Of a stretch of 64,000 nucleotides of DNA, positions 52,267-62,000 are shown in pieces. Below the pieces are notes generated by a model, which made no database searches, was not told the origin of the DNA, and saw nothing but the letters and a program-made list of their open reading frames with translations. A program made the translations under genes and the position numbers. The DNA comes from Acidovorax sp. A1169 (lineage in GTDB: Bacteria; Pseudomonadota; Gammaproteobacteria; Burkholderiales; Burkholderiaceae_C). Within the stretch, counting starts at the first letter, position 1; each line of letters begins with the position of its first letter. The DNA is taken from contig NZ_JAUZDX010000001.1 in assembly GCF_030704685.1 (NCBI RefSeq), positions 496,001-560,000 of the forward strand, in the 5' to 3' direction.

Positions 52267-53414
52267 GGCTTCCACCGCGCGATGAGCTGGCCCGCCGCCG
52301 TGAAGCGGTACTGGCCATCGAATGCGCCCTGGCCGAAGAGGGCCAGCACCTGCTCGTAATAGGCCGTGGGCCGCAAAGGCCGCGCTTCCAGGCGCATGCG
52401 CTGGGCTTGCAGGGCCTTGTCGTCCCCCGCAGCACGCAGGAAGGGCAGCATCGCGGCCGAAAAGCCCGAGGGCGCGGGGCCCGAGGCCTGCCCGGTCAGG
52501 ATGTCGATGGATTCAGGCGGGTAGCCCTGGTCGCGCACGTAGCGGGCCATGGGCGCCAGGGTGTCGAGCAGCGCCTTGCGGCCCGGTGCGTCGGCATGCA
52601 TCATGCCGGCCCACAGGTAGACGCGGATGGCGTTGTAGGTGCCCTGGCCTTTTTCCTTGCCCTCGGTGTCGACCAGAAAGCCCTGCTTGGCGTCGTACAC
52701 CGTCCAGTCGGGCGTGAAACCCTTGGGTGACGAACCGCGGATGACCTTGAGCGAGCTGTCCACCAGCAGCTTCCACTGCGGATCGGCGTCGCCTGCGGCC
52801 AGCCAGTGCATCAGGTGCATGGGCATGTAGCTCGGGTTCAGGCGCCAGCGGCCATTGGGCTGTACGAAGCCCTTGGGTGCGGGCAACAGCGTGGGGCCCA
52901 GGCCCGGGATGTCGGCGGTCTCTTCGCGCAGCACGCGCGCCGCCAGCAGGGCCGACAGGGCCCGGTAGCTGCGCTCGTTCCACAGGCGGCCGGCTTCGCC
53001 CAGGGCGTAGGCGATCCACAGGTCGGCGTCGGAGGCGGCGTTGGCGTCGATCACGCCCCAGGTGCCATCGGGCCGCTTGCCCCAGAGCCATGCGGGCAGG
53101 CGTGCCGTCATGTCGCCGGCGCACAGGTTGTTCTCGGTCCAGCGCAGCAGCTTGTCGAACATGGGGCGGTCGTTGGCCACCAGCGCGAAGAACAGCGCAT
53201 AGCCCTGGCCTTCGGAGTAGGTCTGGCCGCCACCGTCGTCGTCGGAGACCACGCGGCCGCCTTCGTTGATGAACTGGGCCTTGAAGGTATCCCAGGCGGG
53301 CCAGGCCGCGCGGCCGGCGCCCGCCTGCTGGGCCAGAGCAGCCGGCAGGCAGGACAGCAGTGCGGCACCGGCTGTGGCCTGCAGTGCGGTGCGGCGTCGA
53401 AGGGAATCAGTCAT
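52263..53414 (-). CDS. bcsZ: Periplasmic endoglucanase BcsZ (GH8)
   Basis: 383 residues. GH8 landmarks: TYSEGQGYALFFALVAND with the catalytic Glu, WLWGKRPDGTWGVIDANAAS, DADLWIAYALGEAGRLW and the distal YNAIRVYLWAGMM. It trims cellulose in the periplasm, which tunes fibre export. N-terminal signal peptide with a SLRRRTAL stretch that may suit the Tat pathway rather than Sec; this is a suggestion. The ATG at 53414 lies 8 bp inside the bcsB 3' end, so translation is coupled. Confidence 0.95.
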   Translation of the reverse strand: MTDSLRRRTALQATAGAALLSCLPAALAQQAGAGRAAWPAWDTFKAQFINEGGRVVSDDDGGGQTYSEGQGYALFFALVANDRPMFDKLLRWTENNLCAGDMTARLPAWLWGKRPDGTWGVIDANAASDADLWIAYALGEAGRLWNERSYRALSALLAARVLREETADIPGLGPTLLPAPKGFVQPNGRWRLNPSYMPMHLMHWLAAGDADPQWKLLVDSSLKVIRGSSPKGFTPDWTVYDAKQGFLVDTEGKEKGQGTYNAIRVYLWAGMMHADAPGRKALLDTLAPMARYVRDQGYPPESIDILTGQASGPAPSGFSAAMLPFLRAAGDDKALQAQRMRLEARPLRPTAYYEQVLALFGQGAFDGQYRFTAAGQLIARWKP

Positions 53415-55797
53415 TGCGTGCCGCCAGTCGGCGCCGGGCCATGCTGCGCAGCGCGGCATAGACGATGAAGGTCAGCAGCAGGCCAGTGCCGATGCCCACC
53501 AGGGCCAGCAGCAGCGGGTGGCTGTGCATGTGGAACCACAGGCGCTGCCACCAGGGCAGGTCGCCCACGTAGTACACCGGCTTGATGCGGAAGCTCTCGA
53601 TGGCGTCGCCGCGCATCAGGCCCAGGTCGCCGCGCAGGCTTTTGATCTTGCCCGCGTCATTGAGGCCCAGGCTCAAGAGGGCCATGGCCTCCTTGTCGGT
53701 GGCCGTGAGGGCCACCACGCTGCGCCCGGCCGACAGGGGCGACTCGAAGCCCGTGACTGCCGCCAGCGGCCCGTTGCCCTGCAGGATGGCCTGGCCGCCC
53801 GAGGCCGACAGGCGCTGGTTGGACTCGAGGTTGAACAGGTCGATGAAGGAGCCCATGGCACGCTCCAGCGGCTGCACGGAACGCGCGCCTGCGGCCAGCA
53901 GGGCCGGCAGGTGGTTCTTCCACTTCTGCAGCAAGCCGTCGCTGTCGGCCTGGGAGATCACGAGGATGTCGGTGTCGGCGGCCTTGTCGGCCTCGTCCGC
54001 GCGCAGCAGCTTGAAACGCGTGCCGGGGTAGCCGGTGGAGGCGCTCATGCGGCCCACGGCGGTGAGGAAGACCTCCACGTCCGCCGTGGTGGGCTGGTTG
54101 GGCAGGATGATGGAGGTCTGCGCCAGATCGGGCACCCGCGTGAAGGGGAAGCCGCTGTTGGCATAGGCCGCCAGGTTGGGCATGGCCAGGTAATGGCGAA
54201 ACGCCGTGAGGTCGATGGTCGACTGCGGGTCGATGGCGGCGAACAGCTCGGTGGGCGGCGCCGAGCGGCAGCGGCCCAGGTCGTTGGGCGGGATCTGGAA
54301 AGCGAACTGCAGCTGGTTGTCGCCGCCGATCATGAAGGCCGGGATCTTCAGGTCCGAACGGGTCTGGGCATTGCCGTCATCGAACAGCGGCAGCATCACC
54401 GTGCTCTTGCCGCTGGTGCGGTCCTCGCGCGACTGCAGCGGGTAGGACTGGATGAACTGGTTGTTGATCGAGATGTTCAGCGCGCCGTGGTCCGACACGC
54501 TGTTGGGTGTGTAGCGGTAAGTCAGGTCCAGCGGCACGCCCTTGGCGTTCCAGGTGAACAGGTCGGGCGCCATGCGCGTGTAGACGTTCACCGTGTCGTT
54601 GAGCACCGAGCCGCGCAACTGCAGGTCGGCCGCGCTCTGCACCAGCTCGGCCAGGCGCACGGGGCGCTTGGTGGTGATCCAGCGCGGCGCATCGTAGGGC
54701 TTGGCCAGGTCGGGGTATTCAAGCGACTTGACGGCGATGGTCTGGCCCGACAAAACGGCCTTGCCTAGAGCCAGCGCGTCGGCGGCCATCTGCACCTGCG
54801 CATCGTCCTTGCCCAGCACCAGCAGCAGCTTGGCGCCCGGGACATCGGGGTGGGGCACCACGGAGAGGGTGGGTTCGGTGACCGGTGCCATCGCCTGCAG
54901 GAAGGCGGGGCGGTTGTCGTTGGTGGCCAGCACCACGGCGTGCTGGCGTGGCAGCTGGTTCTCGAACACCGGGAACTGGTTGCCCCGGTAGCCGGCGAGC
55001 ATGCCGATCCAGCTGGCAATCGAGCCCGATGCCTTGAGCGTGCCGGTACTGGGCTTGGCGCCGTACACGAAGGGCAGGTTCACCGGCCGGTTGTCGCGCG
55101 GGTCGAAAAACGGTGCGGGCAGCAGGGCCAGGTCGTCGCGCAGCGGGATCTGGCGCAGCGACAGGTCCAGCTGGCTTTCATTGCTGATGGTGGCCCACAG
55201 GCTCGAATGGTTGGGCGCCTCGCATTCCATCGTGTAGTGGCCGATGAACTGGAAGCGAAAGCGGTTGTAGTCGGTGAAGTAGCGCGGGTCGATGTTCAGC
55301 TCGACCGTTTGCTGCGTCCCCAGGCGCTCCTTGTCGAGCACGATGGTCTGCAGCGTCTCGTCGTTCAAGATCACCTTGAGGTGCGACAGGTTCGGGATCA
55401 GCGCCGGCGAGAGCGTGAAGGTCAGGCGCAGCCGGGCGGCCTCCACAATTTCGTCGCGCCGCACACCCACACCCACGCTGGCTTCGCTCTCCACGCCGCG
55501 CAGCGTGACCGGGCGTGCCAGGCCCAGGTCCTTGAGGCTGGTTTTCCACTGGCGCAGCGGCAGGGCCGGCGCTGCCGCCGTGGCTACCGACGCCACGGGG
55601 GCTGGGGCGGCGCTTTCGGATGCCGCAGCGGCGGCCGCTGCCGCGCGCGCCGCGCGTGCCTTGGCCCGCTCCTTGGCGCTCGATTCCTTGGCGGGCGCCG
55701 TCTGGGCCTGGGCTGTGGGAAGGGGCGCAGAGACCAAGCCCAGGGCCATCAGCGCAGCCAGCAGGGGAGCTGTTCGGGTGGTGTGTCGAGAATTCAC
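53407..55797 (-). CDS. bcsB: Cellulose synthase periplasmic subunit BcsB
   Basis: 796 residues, first gene of the operon. Signal peptide PLLAALMALGLVSAPLPTAQA, then a Lys/Ala-rich low-complexity stretch (~35-70) and the BcsB jelly-roll/flavodoxin-like domains (LRQWKTSLKDLGLARPVTLR; SSLWATISNESQLDLSLRQI). The single C-terminal helix LLLALVGIGTGLLLTFIVYA anchors it beside BcsA. BcsB guides the nascent glucan and is required for catalysis. The operon reads bcsB-Z-C-E-F-Q-A-G, separating bcsB from its partner bcsA by five genes. Confidence 0.95.
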   Translation of the reverse strand: MNSRHTTRTAPLLAALMALGLVSAPLPTAQAQTAPAKESSAKERAKARAARAAAAAAAASESAAPAPVASVATAAAPALPLRQWKTSLKDLGLARPVTLRGVESEASVGVGVRRDEIVEAARLRLTFTLSPALIPNLSHLKVILNDETLQTIVLDKERLGTQQTVELNIDPRYFTDYNRFRFQFIGHYTMECEAPNHSSLWATISNESQLDLSLRQIPLRDDLALLPAPFFDPRDNRPVNLPFVYGAKPSTGTLKASGSIASWIGMLAGYRGNQFPVFENQLPRQHAVVLATNDNRPAFLQAMAPVTEPTLSVVPHPDVPGAKLLLVLGKDDAQVQMAADALALGKAVLSGQTIAVKSLEYPDLAKPYDAPRWITTKRPVRLAELVQSAADLQLRGSVLNDTVNVYTRMAPDLFTWNAKGVPLDLTYRYTPNSVSDHGALNISINNQFIQSYPLQSREDRTSGKSTVMLPLFDDGNAQTRSDLKIPAFMIGGDNQLQFAFQIPPNDLGRCRSAPPTELFAAIDPQSTIDLTAFRHYLAMPNLAAYANSGFPFTRVPDLAQTSIILPNQPTTADVEVFLTAVGRMSASTGYPGTRFKLLRADEADKAADTDILVISQADSDGLLQKWKNHLPALLAAGARSVQPLERAMGSFIDLFNLESNQRLSASGGQAILQGNGPLAAVTGFESPLSAGRSVVALTATDKEAMALLSLGLNDAGKIKSLRGDLGLMRGDAIESFRIKPVYYVGDLPWWQRLWFHMHSHPLLLALVGIGTGLLLTFIVYAALRSMARRRLAARND

Positions 55798-55860
55798 GGT
55801 GCTTTAGGGGTGTTCTGGCGTGTTGGTGCAAAAGACGCCCGTGGTCCATCTGCCGACGAT

Positions 55861-55890
55861 GTCATTTGTATGACAAAGTGTATCGATACA
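55861..55890. promoter_or_regulatory. Palindromic operator-like site upstream of bcsB
   Basis: A perfect 12-bp palindrome TGTATCGATACA at 55879-55890 next to GTCAT-TTGT-ATGAC (55861-55874), inside the 270-bp gap between bcsB and the cyclic-glucan gene and about 80 bp upstream of the bcsB start. No clear promoter hexamers could be fixed. Position fits a repressor or activator site for the operon; the protein is unknown. Confidence 0.5.
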
Positions 55891-56067
55891 TTTTGGCTAT
55901 GGAATGATGGAAGACACTAGTTTGCAATTAAGCGCACATGCTTTTTCGGACTTACGCAGCCTGTACGCTGGGAGATGCCAACTGGATTCAAATGTGTAAA
56001 AAAAGAATCCTGTCGCGCAAAATTCACTGCCAGTCTGGTCGGGTATGGGGGCTATCGCCCCCGGCCC

Positions 56068-59000
56068 TCAGCGCTGCTGTAGGGTGATGCGCACGTGGTG
56101 CTCACCCATGCGCAGAGGCAGGCGCAAAGGGCCTGCATGGCAGGGCAGAGCCTCCCCGTCCAGCTCGGCAGATGCAACACTGCTGCCCTGTCCCATGGCC
56201 GCAGTGACTTCCACCGTGTAGCGGGCGTCACCCAGCACGATCTGCACCTGGAACCCCGGCCACTCGGCAGGAACGCACGGGTCGATCACCAGCATCTGCC
56301 CCTCGCGCCGTATGCCCAGGATGCTTTCCACCCCGGCCCGGTACATCCAGCCGGCGGCCCCGGTGTACCAGGTCCAGCCACCGCGCCCGGTATGCGGCGC
56401 CACCGAATAGACGTCGGCCGCCACCACATACGGCTCCACCCGGTAGCGCGCCACCTCGTCGGGCGTGCGCGCATGGTGGATGGGGTTGACCAGCGCGAAC
56501 AGTGCGTGGGCCTTTGTGCCGGCCTGTGGGTCGTTGCGCAGCTGGGCCCGGGCCATGATGGCCCACATGGCGGCATGGCTGTACTGCCCGCCGTTTTCGC
56601 GCAGGCCGGGCGGGTAGCCCTTGATGTATCCCGGGTCGTGCGGCGTGGCGTTGAACGGCGGCGTGAACAGCAGCGCCAGGCCCTCCTGCGGCAGCACCAG
56701 CTTGTCGCCCAGCGAGGCCATGGCGATCAGCGCGCGCGCCGGGTCGGCCGCGCCCGAGAGCACCGCCCACGATTGGGCGATGGAGTCGATGCGGCATTCC
56801 TGCGCATCGTGCGTGCCCAGCCAGGTGCCGTCGTCGAAGGTCGCACGCCGGTACCAGGCGCCGTCCCAGGCCTCGTGCTCCAGCGCTGCGCGCACCGCCT
56901 CGGCATGCGCGCGCCAGCGCGCTGCCCTTGCGGGGTCGCGGGCATCCGCCAGTGGCGCCATCAATGCCACCGTGCGCACCAGCAGCCAGCCCAGCCACAC
57001 GCTCTGGCCCCGGCCTTCCTGGCCCACGCGGTTCATGCCGTCGTTCCAGTCGCCCGTGCCCATCAGCGGCAGGCCCAGGTCACCGGTCAATGCCATGGTC
57101 TGGTCCAGCGCCAGCGCGCAGTGCTCGAACAGGGTAGCCGATGCATCCGCCAGCATGGGCTGGAAAAACGCATCGTGCTCGCCCGCCTGCAGCGCAGGCC
57201 CGTCCAGAAAGGGCACGGCCTCGTCCAGCACCGCCGCATCGCCCGACACCTGCACATAGCTGGCGGCGGCAAACGCCAGCCACACCCGGTCGTCCGAGAT
57301 GCGTGTGCGCACGCCCTGGCCCGAGTGCGGCAGCCACCAGTGCTGCACGTCGCCTTCGGCAAACTGCCGGCCTGCGGCGCGCAACAGGTGGGCGCGCGTC
57401 TCACTGGGGCGCGCAAACGCCAGCGCCATGCCGTCTTGCAGCTGGTCGCGAAAGCCATAAGCCCCGCTGGCCTGGTAGAAGGCCGAGCGCGCCCAGATGC
57501 GGCAGGCCTGGGTCTGGTACAGCAGCCAGCCGTTGAGCATGATGTCCATGGCCCGGTCGGGCGTGCGCACCTGCACGGCGCCGAGCAGGCTGCGCCAATG
57601 GCGCACCACCTCCTGCAGCAGGGTGTCCACGTCGAGCAGGCGGTAGCGGGCGACCAGGGCCAGGCTTTCGGCAGCCGTTGCACACTGCCCGATGAAGCCG
57701 GTCACCTCCCGGGTCTCCCCGGGCTGCAGCGTGAGCCTGCACTGCAGCGCCGCGCACGGGTCGCGCCCCGCGCCGCCGCCGCCGGACAGCACGGCCTGGC
57801 CGCGCAGCGCCGCTGGCGCCGCCAAGCTGCCATGGCGCCCCAGAAACTCCGTGCGGTCGCTCGTCCACGCGGTCTGCTGGCCGCCCAGGTCGGCAAATGC
57901 CACGCGGCCCGCAAACGCCGTGCTCCAGGGGTTGCGCGCCAGCAGCACGCCGCTGTCGGCATCGCGCTCCGCCAGGATGAACGGGCCCGATGCCCCGCGC
58001 GAAGTGCCTAGTACCCATTCGGCATACAGCGTCACGGTGATCTGCCGCACCTGCGCCGTGCGGTTGCGCAGCGTGAGGCGCGAGACCTTGACCGGGTCGG
58101 CGATGGGTACGAACTGCAGCAGCTCCAGCGCGATGCCGTGGGCCTCGTGCAGAAAGCGGCTGTAGCCGTGCCCGTGGCGCGCCGTGTAGGTGCCGTTGCC
58201 GCGAATGGGCTGCGCGGTGGGGCTCCACAGCTGGCCACTGGCATCGTCGCGCACGAAGAAGGCCTCGCCCGCCGGGTCGCTCACCGGGTCGTTGGACCAG
58301 GGTGTGAGCTGGTTCTCGCGGCTGTTGCCGGCCCAGGTGTAGCCGCTGCCATCGGCCGACACCTGAAAGCCGAAGGCCGGGTTGGCGATGACGTTGATCC
58401 ACGGCGCGGGCGTGGTCGCCCCGTCGCGCAGGATGGTCACGTACTCGGTGCCATCCTTGTCGAAGCCGCCCAGGCCGTTGAAGAACTCGAGCCCGGCGGT
58501 GTCCTGCGCCGGCGCCGGTTCGTGAGGTGGCTGCAGCGCCGATACAGGCGCTGGCCTGCCCACCGTCTCGGGGGCTTCTGCGGGCATCAGTGCCAATTGC
58601 TGGGCGATGGGGCCGCACCGCGCCACCAGGGCCACGCGGGCGATGGACTGCAGCAGCGCGCGCGAGGCCGCATCCATGAGGTCGGCACGCAGCGTGTGCA
58701 CCACGCCCTGCGCCAGTGACTCGCCCAGGCGCGGGCGCGACTGGCTGCTGCGCACGGCGGTCTCGATGGCGATCTGCAGGTCCTGCACGTACGACGACGC
58801 ACGCTCGTTGATGACCACCAGGTCCACCCCCAGGCGCTTCATGCGCCAGTATTCATGCGCCTGCAGCAACTGGTGCAACTGGGCGATGTCCTCGATATCG
58901 TCGATGCGCAGCAACACGATGGGCAGGTCGCCCGAAATGCCGTGCTGCCAAAGACCCGACTGCGGGCCCGCGCCGCGCGCAATGGCGTCGGCTGGCGCCC

Positions 59001-62000
59001 GAAAGCGCGCGTTCGCATACAGGATGTGCGCCGCCAGGCGCTGAAAGTCCGCCGCGGCCTCGGCGCCGATGCCGATGTGGCGCAGCTGCACCTGGGCCTG
59101 AGTCCAGGCCAGGGTGCGCGCGCGCTCAAAGGCGCTGCGGTCATGGTGCTGGTCCACCAGGTCGAGCAGCGCCTCGCGCGTGGGCGCCAGCAGCGTCCAG
59201 AAGGCCACGCGGGCCATCTGACCCGGGGCAATGCGCACGCGCTGGCGCAGCGCGAACACCGGGTCGAGCACCGTGCCCACGGTGTTGGAGAGCGCGCCGC
59301 CGCCATGCACCGCCAGCGCATTGCGCGCCGTGCGGCCCCGGCCGAGGAACAGGCCCCGGTCGGTCTCGTACTGCGCCGGGGCGATCACCGTGCCCTCCAC
59401 CACCGCGAAATGCGCGGCCCACACCCCTGGCTCGCCCGGGCTGCGCGCGCGCCGCGTGGCCAGCAGCGCGCCAAACTCGGGCAGGTACTCGGTCTGCACG
59501 AACATCTTGGAGAACGCCGGGTGGGCGTTGTCGGCCGCAGGCGGGGCCAGCACCAGTTCGGCGTACGAAGTCAGGTCGATCTCGCGCCCACGCGGGCCGG
59601 TGTTGACCAGGGTGACCTGGCGCACCTCGCCATCGGCCTCGGCCGATACGATCACCTCGGTGGTGGTGGTCATGCTGCCGTCGTGGCGGGTGAAGGCCGC
59701 GTGGTCCTCGGCAAACGCCACTTCGTAGCTGTCGGCAGCGCGGCCCGAGGGCTCTGCCGCAGCGGACCAGGTGCGGCCGCTGTGCGCGTCGCGCAGGTAG
59801 ACGTGCGAGCCCCAGTCTTCGCTGGTCGCGTCCTCGCGCCAGCGGGTCACCGCCAGGTCGCGCCAGCGGCTGTAGCCGGTGCCGGCCGCCGTCAGCATGA
59901 CGGCATAGCGCCCGTTGGACAGCAGGTGCGTGGCTGGTGCGCCCGCGCCCGGCGCGCCCATGCGCCGCACGGCGTGCAGGTCGTCGCGCACGTCGGCGGG
60001 GCCGGTCTGCGTCTCTTCGGCGCGCGGGTGGGCCACGGCCACCAGGCGCGGCATGCGCTCCTGCAGCAGCAGCTCGCAGGCCTGTACCATGGGCTCGCGG
60101 TGAAAGCGCTCGCGCATCTGCCCGCCGTGCAGGGTGTTGGCAATGGCCACGATGGTCATGCCCTGGTGGTGGGCCATGTAGTTGCGCACGATGGCCACGG
60201 CCTGCCCCTCGGGCAGGCGGCTGCGTGTGAAGTCGAGCGCTTCATAGAAGCCGTGCTGCCCCAGGGCACCGAGCTGCGCCAGGCGCGCGAAGTTGTGCCC
60301 GGCCGCCGTGGCGTCCACCATGCAGGCCAGGCCCGTGGCGTAGGGGGCGATCACCAGGTTCTCGGCCAGCCCGCGCTTGAGCCCCAGCCCCGGCACGCCG
60401 AAGTTGGAGTACTGGTAGGTGAACTCCAGATCGCGTGCGTTGTAGGCCGACTCGGAGATACCCCACGGTATGCCCTGCTGCGCGCCGTAGGCCATCTGCC
60501 GGCGCACCACCAGGGTGTTGGTCTGCTCCAGCAGGCTGCCCGCAGGCGCGCGCATCACCAGGGATGGCATCAGGTACTCGAACATCGAGCCCGACCACGA
60601 CACCAGGGCCGAGCCCTTGCCCACCGGAATCGCCGTGCGCCCCAGGCGGAACCAGTGGCGCGTCTCCACGTCGCCCTTGGCGATGGCGAACAGGCTGGCC
60701 AGCCGTGCTTCGGACGCCAGCAGGTCGTAGCAGTTGGCGTCGAGCCGGTTTTCCACCGCCGCGTAGCCGATGGACAGCAGCTTGCGCTCGGGGTCGAGCA
60801 GAAAGGCGAAGTCCATGTCCAGCGCCAGCGCGCGCGCCGTGTCGGCCAGCCCCTGCCAGCGCATGTCGAGCGTGGACGCATCCGCCCCGGCAGCGTGCAG
60901 GTCGCTCCCCTGCTCGGCGATGCGCGCGCTCACCGCGTTGGTCCAGAACAGCAATGCATCGCCATCACCGCTGCCTGCCGGCACCACGATGTCCTGTGCC
61001 TCCTTCAGCGCCTTGTCGGCCAGCCGCTGCAGGGCGGGCAGGCCCATCTCCACGGCGCCTGCAGCCACTGCGGTGTCGATCTCGGCCAGCATGGCCAGCA
61101 GCCGCCGGCCCTGCGCGCCCTGGGCTGCGGGCACGCTGGTCACTGATTCACGCGCCAGCGCCACGGCATCGCCCAGCCCCTGCACCCAGGTGCCGGGCAG
61201 CGGCGCGCGCACCCAGCCCTCGCAGGCATTGGCCAGCGCGATCAGGTGGCCGGCCAGGTTGCCGCTGTCCACCGACGACACATAGGGCGGCGCCAGCACC
61301 TGCGCCGTGCCTGTGTCATACCAGTTGTAGAAGTGGCCCCGGTGGCGCGCCAGCGCGCCCATGCTGGCCAGCGTGGCTTCCAGCCGGTCCGCAGTCTGCA
61401 CGGCGCCGGCCCAGCCGAAGTCGCGCGCGGCCACGGCCGACAACAGGTACAGCCCGATGTTGGTGGGCGAGGTGCGGCGCGCCACCACGGGCTTGGGGTC
61501 CTCCTGGAAGTTGTCGGGCGGCAGGTGGTGCTCGGCCGCCGTGACGAAGGTCTCGAAGAAGCGCCATGTGCGCCGCGCGATGCGCCGCAGCGCCAGCGCG
61601 TTGTCCAGCGCGGGCGCGCTCTGCGGCGCGGGCACCGAGCGGCGGCTCGAACGCCAGGCCAGGGTCGGTGCCGCCAGCCACAGGGCCAGCAGCGGCAGCA
61701 CCAGGGGCTGCGATGCGGGCGCAAGCATGGCGGTTCCCGCAGCCAGCACCGTGGCCAGCAGCAGGCCGCCGGCCATCAGCCCGTAAAAGCCCGCAGGCCC
61801 CGGGCGCGGTTTGGTGGCCGATTGCGCGGCGGTCTTCCACTCCAGCATCTGCCGGTGCGTGGCAAACAGCCGCACCAGCGCCCGCACGATGGCGTCCACT
61901 GCGCGCCAGGCATGGTCGGGCAGCAGCGCGATGGCGGCCACGGTCTGCAGCACCGCCACGCGTAAGTCCGAGGCCAGAAGGCGCAGGTGGCTGGCCACGC

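Noticed and set aside
49576..52359. 927-codon rightward open frame inside bcsC
   Set aside because: Antisense frame kept open by GC bias; composition is Gln/Gly/Leu/Ala-rich and TPR and barrel features are all on the opposite strand.
56047..56062. GGGGGC/GCCCCC hairpin as terminator of the cyclic-glucan gene
   Set aside because: Only 6 bp and not followed by a T-run in the leftward direction.
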